In this document: positions 1 to 9,041 of the stretch, piece after piece
How positions within the stretch are numbered: the first letter of the stretch is position 1
How the letters are laid out: each line of letters starts with the position of its first letter
NCBI RefSeq assembly: GCF_028912405.1
Contig: NZ_JAKELO010000002.1
Coordinates: 1,187,276 to 1,251,275, forward strand
DNA: 64,000 bases
Direction: 5' to 3'
From: Methanogenium marinum
GTDB lineage: Archaea; Halobacteriota; Methanomicrobia; Methanomicrobiales; Methanomicrobiaceae
Notes under the pieces: generated by a model
Seen by the model: only the letters and a program-made list of their open reading frames with translations
What the model was told of the DNA's origin: nothing
The model's database searches: none
Translations under genes and position numbers: made by a program

Positions 1-1
1 A

Positions 2-808
2 TATAGAGATGAAATAAAAGAATTAAACTATCTAATTAATTTCAAAATAAACACAGATATTAATGCAAAAAGTGAAATTGAGAGTGAAATATTTGAAATT
101 TGCGATAACATCAATAATAATAAGGATTCCAATATTCAGATTGAAACCGACAAACTTATATTTAATTTATCAAATTTAGAATCAACCTTGATCGTTCACA
201 ATCTATTTTTTGATGTCGGATCATATTTGGTCTATTGCATAGATATTGGTAAAATCGATGCAAGATCCTATTTAAAGGAATTATTTGACTGTACAAATCC
301 GCGAACAAATATGACAAATATTCTAAATCAACCACCAATTATCCTTGATCCATTCCATTTATTGTGTGCCTATTTCTATCATGGAAGTGGTGATAAATAT
401 TATTACGTATCACCTGAAACTTCACTTTATTCAAACTCTTTTGTTGACCCTATAGAATATCGACAAAAATTTTTATTGCTATCAATTGGATTTTGCTATT
501 TAAAGAAAAATAACTGGACCTCTATTCCTCACTATTCATCAAACGATAAAAAAGAAATAGCCGATTATTTTGAATTTTTAGAGTTATGTTTAGAAAACTC
601 AGAAGCATTTCATGAAACTATAATGGAAATCGAAACTGAAAAGGAATATTGGTATCCTTTATTCGGAGTTGAATTTTACAATATTATAAGTGAATTATAT
701 TCTTGGAATAGTTTACTTGAAGAAAAAAGTGGTGAGATTTTAAATAAGCTAGATCAACATCCTCATGTTGATGGAACCGAAAATGGTAGTATAACCAAAC
801 GTCTGTAA
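2..808 (+). CDS. Unknown protein, 5' end outside the window
   Basis: The reading frame is open from base 2 to a TAA at 806-808, so the N-terminus lies upstream of the window and at least 268 residues are visible. No catalytic motif, membrane segment or signal is evident. The visible part is rich in Asn, Ile, Tyr and acidic residues. Its codons are strongly AT-biased, like the next gene and like the SIR2-type gene near 14 kb, and unlike the housekeeping genes further on, which suggests accessory or transferred DNA. I do not recognise the family and assign no function. Confidence 0.6.
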   Translation, partial: YRDEIKELNYLINFKINTDINAKSEIESEIFEICDNINNNKDSNIQIETDKLIFNLSNLESTLIVHNLFFDVGSYLVYCIDIGKIDARSYLKELFDCTNPRTNMTNILNQPPIILDPFHLLCAYFYHGSGDKYYYVSPETSLYSNSFVDPIEYRQKFLLLSIGFCYLKKNNWTSIPHYSSNDKKEIADYFEFLELCLENSEAFHETIMEIETEKEYWYPLFGVEFYNIISELYSWNSLLEEKSGEILNKLDQHPHVDGTENGSITKRL

Positions 809-999
809 ATATTAATGGATTTTTTTATTGTCCCAACAACAGCATAACATCATAATTCAAACAAAATAGCAGAATATTGAATTTAATATTAGCTGTTTAT
901 TGTCTTAAATTTGGAATTTATGAGTAACAGGATCATTAGTGATAGTTTTCAGTTAGCAACTGAATCTTGTATCCTTGATAATTATGGGGATTATTCCGA

Positions 1000-1010
1000 T
1001 TATAAATAAC
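1000..1010 (+). promoter_or_regulatory. Possible TATA box of the zinc-ribbon gene
   Basis: An AT-rich box (ttataaataac) lies about 45 bases before the ATG at 1052. That is a plausible spacing for an archaeal TATA element with a 20-25 base leader. No strong ribosome binding site is visible before the ATG. This rests on sequence resemblance only. Confidence 0.3.
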
Positions 1011-1051
1011 TTTAAGGTGTGAAAACCTCAATCAAAAATCAGTGATAAATA

Positions 1052-2827
1052 ATGGGATTATTTGACTTTCTAAATAAAAAAGGTCGGGTGAATGAAAAAA
1101 ACGTTCAAAAAATAACTGAAAAACAAAATAATACTGAAATACTAACATCCCAAAAACCGGCCCCATTTTTCGAAAATATGAAGATATCTGAAAATATCAA
1201 ACAACTTCTCTGGTTTGGTGATGGGAAATTTAAAAATTACAATCCAAGGAGTGACCAAAGCACTTCATACGAGAATGAACTGTTCAGGATTACATTTTCA
1301 TTTCATGACGTTACAGAACCCAGCCTGATTTACACCAAATTGCCCATTGATTTGAGAACAAATCCTAAGAATGTAGAAGAACTTGGGTATTATCCATCCT
1401 ATGAAGGACTCAATCCTCAACAGAGATTCGTTTACTTAAATTGGCTCAAAGATACCACAAAACCTATTGATATCGGATATGCATTTATTTTTTATTATGG
1501 ATTAGAGCGCCATCTGATATCAGGGAAATATTCAGATGCGACAGACACAATTTTGAATCTTCGTCAATATCACAAAAACAACTCATTCCTCTCCTATTCC
1601 GCAAATGCCCTCATAATGTCTGCAATTTTGCACAAAGATAAAGAAACTCTATCCAGAGTATTAGAACATGTAAATGAGACCAGTTACAGTAGCAGCGTTG
1701 TTCTTCTGGGTAAGTATCTGATGCAGATGGATTTGACAATTGACGAGATAATTTCAATTAGTTCATCTGTCGGTTTCACAAATAAGCGATATATCAAAGA
1801 ATACCCCGATCTATTCAAAGAATCACTTGAATCAATTCTTATGGACAAATTTGGAAAAGATACCTATCCAATTTACGAATTAAATATGCAATACCCATCA
1901 AATCCCATCATGTCATTTGCAAATATTTCTTTGGATGGAGATGTCCGATCACCTGTTCTCCCCGACCTAATGCAAAGTCCTGAATTCTCTTCATCAATTA
2001 AATCCATTCTTTCCACAGCACATAACGGAGTAAAACAGTCTCTTGCAGAAATGAGGAAAACCGGAGCAGCTCCAAAATCCAAGTCTGATGAAATATCGGA
2101 TTCCGGACCAAAACCGGAATGTCCATATTGTCACAAATTATTAGACAAAATGCCTAAGGGCAAGAGAAAATGTCCACACTGCAAAGAAGAAATCAGTGTC
2201 AGAACCGATCCAGTTGAAAAAACAAAGATTCTATTGAGAACTGATCAAATCGAGGGATTTGAAGAGAAAGTGCGTAAGGTTCGGACTCACAAAACAATTG
2301 AAAAAATCCTTGGAACAAATTATGCAGAATCAAGAGAATTTGGTCGTATTACAGATAATCTGAAAATGATTATGGGACGAGATCCTTCTGAGAAAGAAGT
2401 TGCTTTGGAGATGATTGACAGAAGTGGGTCAAATCATTTCAATAACCTTGACATGGGTTTATTCAGGAATACAATACTCAGTAAAGCTGACATATTAAAA
2501 GCATCGGGGAACTCACAAAATGCTATGACTCTTTATCTTGAATTGCTCTATATTGATTTAAACGGGCCAAACAATTGTGGAGGGTTAAAAAACGATTCAG
2601 ACTTTTTGAGAGATTACCCTCCCTTTAATCCAAACGATTCTGGATCTGCTTTTATTGCTCCTGGAATTATCAATTATATCAAAACGATCAATAAAGATCT
2701 GAATCTTTCAGAAGAAGAAATAAAACATGTTTTTTTTGAGCATAATCTTAAAGTGGAAAAAGCCAGAGAATTACCATTACCTGTACAGGATGCTTGGAAA
2801 AGATTAGAACCAGAATTAATCCATTGA
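1052..2827 (+). CDS. Zinc-ribbon protein of unknown function
   Basis: A 591-residue protein with one clear feature: a four-cysteine zinc ribbon made by C357-x2-C360 and C374-x2-C377. A charged, low-complexity linker precedes it (about residues 335-355). The N-terminal 330 residues and the C-terminal 200 residues look helical and could be repeat-like, but I recognise no family. There is no signal peptide or membrane segment, so it is probably cytoplasmic. Like the partial gene before it, it is AT-rich and on the plus strand, about 240 bases downstream; the two may belong to one accessory segment. The ATG at 1052 is the first in frame and opens with a hydrophobic MGLFDFL sequence. Confidence 0.6.
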   Translation: MGLFDFLNKKGRVNEKNVQKITEKQNNTEILTSQKPAPFFENMKISENIKQLLWFGDGKFKNYNPRSDQSTSYENELFRITFSFHDVTEPSLIYTKLPIDLRTNPKNVEELGYYPSYEGLNPQQRFVYLNWLKDTTKPIDIGYAFIFYYGLERHLISGKYSDATDTILNLRQYHKNNSFLSYSANALIMSAILHKDKETLSRVLEHVNETSYSSSVVLLGKYLMQMDLTIDEIISISSSVGFTNKRYIKEYPDLFKESLESILMDKFGKDTYPIYELNMQYPSNPIMSFANISLDGDVRSPVLPDLMQSPEFSSSIKSILSTAHNGVKQSLAEMRKTGAAPKSKSDEISDSGPKPECPYCHKLLDKMPKGKRKCPHCKEEISVRTDPVEKTKILLRTDQIEGFEEKVRKVRTHKTIEKILGTNYAESREFGRITDNLKMIMGRDPSEKEVALEMIDRSGSNHFNNLDMGLFRNTILSKADILKASGNSQNAMTLYLELLYIDLNGPNNCGGLKNDSDFLRDYPPFNPNDSGSAFIAPGIINYIKTINKDLNLSEEEIKHVFFEHNLKVEKARELPLPVQDAWKRLEPELIH

Positions 2828-2897
2828 GATAAATTCAATTTTGTAATATTTTCAAAAATTACTGATTTATGACAATTAAAAAATATTAAAAATAAGA

Positions 2898-2966
2898 TTA
2901 CGCATCTGTAACAAAAACCGTCCAGTTTCCAGTGGTTTCAATCTCAATTTTTTCAAACAGCCGTCC
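2898..2966 (-). pseudogene. C-terminal scrap of the repeated lipoprotein family
   Basis: Read on the minus strand this stretch encodes about 22 residues ending ETTGNWTVFVTDA and a TAA. The ETTGNWT part matches an internal segment of the intact lipoprotein at 8250-9041, and the TV-x-V-x-A-stop ending matches that protein's C-terminus. It has no start and no N-terminal domain. It looks like the end of a related gene, or a product of recombination between that gene's two internal repeats, that has otherwise been lost. Confidence 0.5.
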
Positions 2967-2987
2967 ATAAGAAAAGAGCCCAGATGA

Positions 2988-3764
2988 TCAAAACCTCAAA
3001 CACCCCGTCACACACTCACTGCATGGCATCGTTGCAAACCGTGCAATACACGGGGCGAAGGGAGCAATACATCTGAGCAGCACAGGTCGTCCCAAAACCC
3101 ACTTTGCCACCGGAACAACCACAGGAGGAACCCACGGGCGGATGGTCATGCACCGGAATGCATCCACCCTTCCGTCGGGCCCGAATGCGGTTCCGGGACA
3201 GTTTTTGGTACAGAGCCCGCAGCCGGTGCAGAGCGGGGAATCAGAAGAAACCGGAGATGCAGAAGATACCGGAGATGCAGAAGATACCGGAGATTCAGAA
3301 GATGCAGGAACCTCACGACCGGTCACCACCCCACTTAGAAAAACCCGTGGGCCATATTGGGGCGTTATGAGAAGAGAACTTTTGCCAATCATCCCGAGCC
3401 CTCCGGCAGCGGCGACCTTCTTTAACCGGACGAGTCCCCGGACCGTCCCATCCGTTATCGTTACCGGCAGATAGAGAGGGACCGGCTTTGCAGGGATACC
3501 TCTCTCGTTGAAAAGATCAAATAGGCGAGCGGCAGTCCTGTCCAGTGCCTCGGCAATTTGAAGCATCTCCCTTGTTTTTTCTTTCGGCGGCATCCGGTAG
3601 ACCGGAGCAGGAATCTCTTTTGCAAAAATAATTACAGAATCTGCTCCGGGGAAAAATTCACGTACGTAATCACAGTCGGGAGCGGGAATATCTGCAATAC
3701 CAACCTCGGTAAAAACCTCAATCCCCTCACGGTGGAAAAAACCATCAATGTCCAGGCCGTTCAT
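2988..3764 (-). CDS. QueG-like 4Fe-4S protein
   Basis: A 258-residue iron-sulfur protein. The middle part (about residues 100-150, containing GGLGMIGKSSLLI and YGPRVFLSGVVT) resembles the epoxyqueuosine reductase-like COG1600 group. It is followed by a ferredoxin-type motif C179-x2-C182-x2-C185-x3-C189, then C205 and a terminal group C248, C251, C255 that could complete a second cluster. It is shorter than QueG and lacks a recognisable cobalamin-binding N-terminal domain, so it may be a methanogen-specific redox protein rather than a true queuosine enzyme. Residues 156-176 are a Ser/Pro repeat inserted just before the first cluster, which is unusual. The ATG at 3764 is the first in frame. Confidence 0.65.
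   Translation of the reverse strand: MNGLDIDGFFHREGIEVFTEVGIADIPAPDCDYVREFFPGADSVIIFAKEIPAPVYRMPPKEKTREMLQIAEALDRTAARLFDLFNERGIPAKPVPLYLPVTITDGTVRGLVRLKKVAAAGGLGMIGKSSLLITPQYGPRVFLSGVVTGREVPASSESPVSSASPVSSASPVSSDSPLCTGCGLCTKNCPGTAFGPDGRVDAFRCMTIRPWVPPVVVPVAKWVLGRPVLLRCIAPFAPCIARFATMPCSECVTGCLRF
3237..3299. repeat. In-frame short tandem repeat inside the Fe-S gene
   Basis: About three and a half units of an 18-base repeat (core gatgcagaagataccgga on the plus strand) encode SSASPV-type hexapeptides on the minus strand, immediately before the first 4Fe-4S motif. Because the unit is a multiple of three, copy-number changes would keep the frame. Confidence 0.75.
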
Positions 3765-3931
3765 CTATCCATTCCTTTTGCCAGATTCAGGTATAAAGGA
3801 ATGGGAGACAGGGGAAATCCATGTGAAAGGGACTGACCATATTCAGCAGGAAACCGACAATAAAGCCAATACTGATAAAAATGGCGAGATTCTGCCATTA
3901 AAAAATAAAAATATGATTATATCAACAATTA

Positions 3932-4285
3932 TCAGGCTTCTGCAACAGAAACCGTCCGGTTCCCGTCACAGATAACATTCATGAGATAATTGTTGCTTTC
4001 GTTCACAGCGACTGTTACCACATCATCGTACAATCCTTCGTGGAATGCAAGAGGCATCTCGCGGTAATCGACCTCGATGTCATTTCCTTCAAAATCCATC
4101 AGGTGGACGCCAACAACGTCATTGTTTGCTGCAATGATTGAGAAATTGTATGTTCCCTCGTCGATCCGGAAGAACGGTGTTGCCTTGTTTGCTGCTCCCG
4201 TAAATGTCTGCGGCACGATGCCATTTATCTGCTGCGGGAACAAGAAGTCAGGCGTCCGGTGGTCTCATCCCAATTTTTTCAAACC
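3932..4285 (-). pseudogene. Truncated copy of the repeated-domain lipoprotein
   Basis: The minus-strand frame 3932-4243 encodes 103 residues nearly identical to the last 100 residues of the intact lipoprotein at 8250-9041, including the shared PQQINGIVPQTF, HLMDFEGNDIEVDYREMP and SVAEA endings. Further upstream a degraded, frameshifted trace of the preceding ETTG segment continues to about 4285. The signal peptide, lipobox and first domain are gone. Resemblance extends past the stop into the downstream spacer (compare 3860-3930 with 8180-8250), which points to a segmental duplication rather than a gene-only copy. Confidence 0.8.
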
Positions 4286-4421
4286 GTCGTCCCAAAACCC
4301 ACCCTCTCACCAAAACAAATCACATAAATGTAACCCGGCTTTGACCGCATTAATACCCATACTGCCACACCCCGGTCAATTATTCAACAAATCTCCCATA
4401 CCACCACTTATTACCACAGGA

Positions 4422-5249
4422 ATGAAAAACAAACATATGACATCATCCGGTTTCATGAACAGGAAGCAGGAAATACGGGACGCCTTCGTATATCTGCTAA
4501 TCGTTCTTGCAACCTATTTCTTTTGCCAGACCCTCATCGTCATCATTCACGAGCACATCCACAGCACAACCGCATATCTCCTTGGAAACATGGCCAATCC
4601 TCTTGCGATATACTGGGGAAATCCTATAACCCTCTCCGGCTGGGACGAGGGGGTTGAATATTCAGCCCTCTTTGCAGCAGGGGAGGGTGTGCATGCTGCG
4701 ATAATCGCGGTGATGCCGTTGATCTTCCACGCGATTGTTGTCACCGGGGGGATCTACCTCCTGCTGTCCAGGGCCCTGCTTCAGAAGAAGTGGGCATATC
4801 ACCTCGTATTCTGGTTCATCATCGTGAACCTGGCAGAACTGATTGCCTACATGCCAATACGGGCGTTTTCCCTCCATGGCGACATCGGCAACATCAACCA
4901 TGGCCTGGGACTCAACCCATGGATCACCCTTGTTGTGGGAATGCCTCTTGTTCTGATCATGCTCTACTACCTGCTCCGGCACGTCCTTCCGGGGATGTAT
5001 GGCATGGTTGCCGGGGATTCACCCCTCAAACAATACGTCATCCTCATCACCATGGCCTTCTTCCTTTTCCTATTCTCCAGTGGAATCCGGATGGCACAGG
5101 CACAGGAATGGCTCATGAGTCTCATCTGTTTTCTCGCATTCGCACTCGTCATCCTGTCATGCAGGCCGAATCTGCCATGGGTCGTGGCAGAAGAGCAGCA
5201 GTTCACGGAGAAGATAAAACAGGCAGGGCATGAGCTGAAAACAGAGTAA
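4422..5249 (+). CDS. Integral membrane M50-like zinc metallopeptidase
   Basis: A roughly 275-residue polytopic membrane protein with about six hydrophobic segments. The first ends in a metalloprotease-type HExxH sequence, H43-E44-H45-I46-H47. A polar GDIGN segment at about residues 153-157 sits where M50-family intramembrane peptidases carry their third, acidic zinc ligand. This suggests a site-2-protease-like enzyme cutting substrates in the membrane, but no substrate or partner is visible. The start is uncertain: in-frame ATGs lie at 4422, 4437 and 4455, and none has a strong ribosome binding site. The C-terminus is a short charged cytoplasmic tail. It could instead be a non-proteolytic relative. 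Confidence 0.65.
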   Translation: MKNKHMTSSGFMNRKQEIRDAFVYLLIVLATYFFCQTLIVIIHEHIHSTTAYLLGNMANPLAIYWGNPITLSGWDEGVEYSALFAAGEGVHAAIIAVMPLIFHAIVVTGGIYLLLSRALLQKKWAYHLVFWFIIVNLAELIAYMPIRAFSLHGDIGNINHGLGLNPWITLVVGMPLVLIMLYYLLRHVLPGMYGMVAGDSPLKQYVILITMAFFLFLFSSGIRMAQAQEWLMSLICFLAFALVILSCRPNLPWVVAEEQQFTEKIKQAGHELKTE

Positions 5250-5544
5250 TCTGAGTGAACAGAGTGAAGAATGTCAGAAAGCGACAAAACTGACATATCC
5301 CCAATTCCAATAATCTGAATGATTCTGAATGATACTGTGCGGATACAGAATCAATCACATTTCCAAAAAACCCGGTACGTGACCATTTTCAGCAATGCTT
5401 ATGTCATCATTGGGACATACATACTTTCACTGATCGCCGATACGATCTCACAGGTCTTCGCATGGATAGATATGAAATGTAAGTCGGACTGTAGGTATGG
5501 CACAAAACGGTGTTCCCATACTATCTCTGAGGTGTAAAAACAAA

Positions 5545-5859
5545 ATGAAGAAGATTGAAGCAATGATCCGCCCTGAAAAGTTTGATCAGATATCCAACAC
5601 CCTTATTGAAAATGGCCATAATGCAATAACTGTCACTGAAATACACGGCAGAGGGGAACAGCGTGGAATTGCTCTCCAGTTCAGAGGGAAGGAAGTTATG
5701 GTAAATCTTATTCCCAAGGTAAAGATTGAGCTGGTTATCGAAGACACGGATGTTGAAGAGGTTATTGGATTAATTAAGGAAGCGGCCCACACAGGCATGC
5801 CCGGTGACGGTAAAATATTTGTCTATGATGTTGAGAGATCCGTGTCCATAAGAGAGTGA
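5545..5859 (+). CDS. glnK: PII-family nitrogen regulator
   Basis: A 104-residue PII signalling protein that would sense ATP/ADP and 2-oxoglutarate and control partners such as the ammonium channel encoded downstream. The N-terminus (MKKIEAMIRPEKFDQI) is typical. The T-loop region around residues 37-57 has the usual GRGEQRG opening but carries FRGKEVMV where uridylylated bacterial PII proteins have Tyr51, so control by uridylylation is unlikely. The C-terminal TGMPGDGKIFV signature is intact. A GAGGTG ribosome binding site lies 11 bases before the ATG at 5545; the longer upstream frame is not supported. The amt gene follows on the same strand but 878 bases away, further than the usual close spacing. 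Confidence 0.9.
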   Translation: MKKIEAMIRPEKFDQISNTLIENGHNAITVTEIHGRGEQRGIALQFRGKEVMVNLIPKVKIELVIEDTDVEEVIGLIKEAAHTGMPGDGKIFVYDVERSVSIRE

Positions 5860-6680
5860 ACAGAATCCATACATTCGGTCAAAAAAATACGGGAAGAAGG
5901 AAAAAATCGTTTTTAGGCTATCAAAAAATCTTCAGATAAAACAGAGATCAGAAGAATGGCCGTACAGGAACCCCGGTTTCATTTGACCGAAAACAAACCG
6001 GAGCCTCTCAATTCATTCATGAGATCAGATACATCACTCCTGTGAAAACATCTCCTGAAGTCATTTTAAGAGACAATTTTTTGTGTATCGTTACGTCCCT
6101 CCCCAGGACTCCTTATTCATTACCCGGCATTCCAACAGTATGTGCGATAATCATAATAGAGATCCTATAGCACGGATGAACATTTCATCATCCGGATGGG
6201 GTATCCGGATCGGAAAGAATGGTGCAGAAACCGCCTCACCACGAGCAACACGTTGAAACCACTCAAAGGGATGCGGTAAATGCGACCGTTCTGTGTTCTA
6301 ACGATGATTGTCCACGTATATGAGTATTGAGGAATAATTTTGCGCGGAGACGAGAAATAAAACAAGATACAGGCCCCCCTTAACGGGCACCAGGTCATTA
6401 TCTCTCGATCTTGTACGGTGGCAGCATTTCACCCATTCCGGCAGGATAATTCGTCCGTTCATGATTTAGAATGATATTTATGAAGTATGACTCCAGACGT
6501 ATGTACCCGGATAATTACTCAGGGATATTCCATCAAAGCGTGTAAAATATGACACAATCAGACTCTTTTTCCAGAAATACCAATTTATTTCAGGTATTTT
6601 TTGAGATGTGATCATACCATTCAGAACCTATAGTGATTATACCCCCCCTATGGTATTTCGTGAGTGACTTTGAGTTAATC
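5860..6680. other. Long spacer between glnK and amt, no gene recognised
   Basis: About 820 bases with no convincing coding region on either strand. A 77-codon minus-strand frame at 6165-6398 has no ribosome binding site and no recognisable protein features. Two self-complementary atccggat octamers lie at 6190-6197 and 6203-6210, and a run of seven C lies near 6640. A small RNA or a lost gene is possible, but I see no direct evidence for either. Confidence 0.5.
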
Positions 6681-6706
6681 TTTTAAAGCGATGGAAACCA
6701 CCTTCC
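6681..6706 (+). promoter_or_regulatory. amt promoter with candidate NrpR operator
   Basis: A TATA-like box (ttttaaag, 6681-6688) is followed by GGAAACCACCTTCC at 6693-6706. This fits the GGAA-N6-TTCC palindrome bound by the euryarchaeal nitrogen repressor NrpR. It lies between the box and the expected transcription start, 31 bases before the amt ATG at 6738, where bound repressor would block initiation under nitrogen excess. Confidence 0.55.
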
Positions 6707-6737
6707 TTCCTGAAAGATAAATTGAGGATTTAAGATT

Positions 6738-7937
6738 ATGGAAACGGACACTGTTATGATTAATTCGGTTTTCATACTCATATGCACTGCAATGGTTATC
6801 CTGATGACGCTGGCAGTGGGATTTTTTTATGGAGGCCTTGTAAGAAAGAAAAATCTGATATCAATGCTTACGCTCTCTTTTGTGTCAGTTGCACTTGTAT
6901 CGATTCAGTGGGTAGTAGTTGGATACAGCCTCGCTTTCGGGCCTGATATCGGAGGTCTCATAGGGGGTCTTGACTACTTCATGCTTCAGGGAGTTGGGAT
7001 GTCTGGTGAACCTGTGCCTGATATGCTTTTTATGATGTTTCAGCTCTCATTTGCAGCAATAGCACTGGCAATTATTACATCCGCTGTTGCAGAGAGAATT
7101 AAGCTAAGCTCATTTATTATCTTTGGACTTCTGTGGACGACATTCATCTATGATCCACTGGCACACTGGGTGTGGGGCGGCGGTTGGGCTTATTCCATGG
7201 GAATTCTCGATTTTGCCGGCGGAATTGTGGTCCACATCGGAGCCGGATTTGGAGCTCTCGCCCTTGCGCTTGTAATCGGATCACGACTTGGTTTTGGGGA
7301 ACATAATCTGGAACCTCATAATATTCCCCTGACCCTGCTTGGTGGTGCCCTGCTCTGGTTTGGCTGGTTTGGATTTAATTCAGGAAGTGCCCTTGCCATG
7401 AATGAAATTGCGATAAATGCATTTGTTGTGACAAATATATCCGCAGCAGCAGGTGCCCTTTCCTGGATGGTTGCATCCTGGATTCATGGAAAACCAAGTT
7501 CACTGGGTATGATCTCCGGAGCTGTAGCGGGTCTTGGTGCCATCACTCCGGCTGCAGGATTTGTGGGTCCCATGTCTGCAATATGTATTGGAGCCATATC
7601 GGGACTCTTGTGTTATGGGGCGCTGCTGTTCAGACTTGAACACAACTGGGATGAATCACTGGATGCATGGGCAATACACGGTGTAGGTGGAGTGTGGGGC
7701 ACAATTGCAATCGGTTTGTTTGCCGTTCCTGCAATCGGTGGAATAAGTGGTCTCATTGTGGGGGGATATTCTCAGATCGTTCTTCAAATAGTTGGTGCAC
7801 TTGCTGCCATTCTATTCGCGTTTATCGGGACACTGATACTCGCAAAAGGGGTTGATATGGTATTTGGTCTTCGTGTGACAACAGAGGAGGAATATGTCGG
7901 ACTTGATATTTCACAGCACGGCGAAACGATAAACTAA
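6738..7937 (+). CDS. amt: Ammonium transporter
   Basis: A 399-residue Amt/MEP/Rh-family channel with about eleven membrane helices that moves ammonium across the cytoplasmic membrane. Family hallmarks are visible: [13 protein letters not shown] after the fifth helix, and the twin pore histidines in [11 protein letters not shown] and [10 protein letters not shown]. The C-terminal [20 protein letters not shown] tail is the segment that usually contacts the core and is involved in PII control, consistent with the PII gene upstream. The start ATG follows a GAGG element and a promoter with a candidate NrpR site, so expression is probably induced by nitrogen limitation. Confidence 0.95.
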   Translation: METDTVMINSVFILICTAMVILMTLAVGFFYGGLVRKKNLISMLTLSFVSVALVSIQWVVVGYSLAFGPDIGGLIGGLDYFMLQGVGMSGEPVPDMLFMMFQLSFAAIALAIITSAVAERIKLSSFIIFGLLWTTFIYDPLAHWVWGGGWAYSMGILDFAGGIVVHIGAGFGALALALVIGSRLGFGEHNLEPHNIPLTLLGGALLWFGWFGFNSGSALAMNEIAINAFVVTNISAAAGALSWMVASWIHGKPSSLGMISGAVAGLGAITPAAGFVGPMSAICIGAISGLLCYGALLFRLEHNWDESLDAWAIHGVGGVWGTIAIGLFAVPAIGGISGLIVGGYSQIVLQIVGALAAILFAFIGTLILAKGVDMVFGLRVTTEEEYVGLDISQHGETIN

Positions 7938-7950
7938 TCAGTTGAAAATA

Positions 7951-7975
7951 TTTGGGACTTCCTTTTTTGGGAGTC
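7951..7975 (+). terminator. Possible terminator after amt
   Basis: An imperfect 7-base inverted repeat (GACTTCC / GGGAGTC) flanks a T-run about 15 bases after the amt stop, and a pyrimidine-rich stretch follows. Confidence 0.3.
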
Positions 7976-8249
7976 TATCAATTACTATTCTTCTTTTACG
8001 CATGTTCATGGGTAACAATTCAGGCATGAAATACTGAAAAAATTGTGAATGGGAAAAAAGTCCCTGACCAATGTCAATGCCGGTATAAAAATACTCAAAA
8101 TCAGACCCCGGTTAAAGACCTCAGAGGTTTGACAAATGGCGAAGAGGGAAGGGATATTTCATAGAGGCAAGGGCAAACACATCAATAAAACGGACAATAA
8201 TCAGAGAGACATGATTCTGCCGAAAAAAAGATAATATGATCAACAAAGA

Positions 8250-9041
8250 TCACGCTTCTGCAACAGAAACCGTCCAGTCTCCGTCACAGATGACATTCAT
8301 GAGATAATTGTTGCTTTCGTTCACAGCGACTGTTACCACATCATCATAGGATCCTTCATGGAATGCAAGAGGCATCTCGCGGTAATCGACCTCAATATCA
8401 TTTCCTTCAAAATCCATCAGGTGGACGCCAACAACGTCATTATTTGCTGCGATGATGGCGAAATTATACGTCCCCTCGTTGATCTGGAAGAAGGGTGTTG
8501 CCGTGTTCCCGATGCCCTTGAAAGTCTGTGGGACAATGCCGTTGATTTGCTGCGGGAAGGAGAAATAAAGCGTCCAGTTTCCAGTGGTTTCGACCTGCAC
8601 GTCAGCCTCGGCGTCCTCTTCGAGCATGAAAGCATAGCTCCAGGTGTATTTGCCATCCTGCACCGCTTCGTCTGCGACGGCCTCATTGAGCGTACTCTTC
8701 ACGCTGATGTAGTCTTTTTCAGTTTCGACAGAAACAGTGTTTTCAGCGGAAGAATCCTGCTTAACAGTCAGGAGGTGCACGCCTTTTGCAAGGGAGACGG
8801 TCACATTTTCGTTGCCCGTTCCTCTAAAGGTGGTCGCGGGGGCTTCAGTTGCCACAGCTGTCGGGGCGGGGGTCACGTCGCCGGTCGTCTCAGGTGTTTC
8901 TACTGCGGTTGCCTCCGGTGTCGGGGTAGCCGTAACCGGGCTGGTCGTATCGGTGTTCCCGGTGCATCCTGCCGATATTACGGCTGCTGCCACAAGAATA
9001 ACGAGGATGGCAGCGGATATGATGCTGATATCTTTTCTCAT
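8250..9041 (-). CDS. Two-domain exported lipoprotein
   Basis: A 263-residue surface lipoprotein. Residues 1-26 are a signal peptide ending in the lipobox ISAGC, followed by a Thr/Pro/Ala-rich linker to about residue 68. Two similar beta-rich domains of about 90-100 residues follow; each opens with F-[RK]-G-x-G-N and ends in a [ND]WT[LV] strand, so the protein probably arose by internal duplication. The fold resembles domains that sense or bind ligands outside the cell, but I cannot assign a function. The ATG at 9041 follows an AT-rich promoter-like stretch. Two decayed relatives lie at 2898-2966 and 3932-4285, so the family has been repeatedly copied in this neighbourhood. Confidence 0.75.
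   Translation of the reverse strand: MRKDISIISAAILVILVAAAVISAGCTGNTDTTSPVTATPTPEATAVETPETTGDVTPAPTAVATEAPATTFRGTGNENVTVSLAKGVHLLTVKQDSSAENTVSVETEKDYISVKSTLNEAVADEAVQDGKYTWSYAFMLEEDAEADVQVETTGNWTLYFSFPQQINGIVPQTFKGIGNTATPFFQINEGTYNFAIIAANNDVVGVHLMDFEGNDIEVDYREMPLAFHEGSYDDVVTVAVNESNNYLMNVICDGDWTVSVAEA

Noticed and set aside
4077-4421. N-terminal extension of the M50-like peptidase
   Set aside because: The extended frame runs antisense through the lipoprotein pseudogene; the protein-like part starts only at about 4422-4455.
5319-5537. 72-codon plus-strand frame before glnK
   Set aside because: No ribosome binding site or family resemblance; a hydrophobic stretch alone is not enough.
6165-6398. 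77-codon minus-strand frame in the glnK-amt spacer
   Set aside because: Odd composition, no ribosome binding site, and nothing recognisable.
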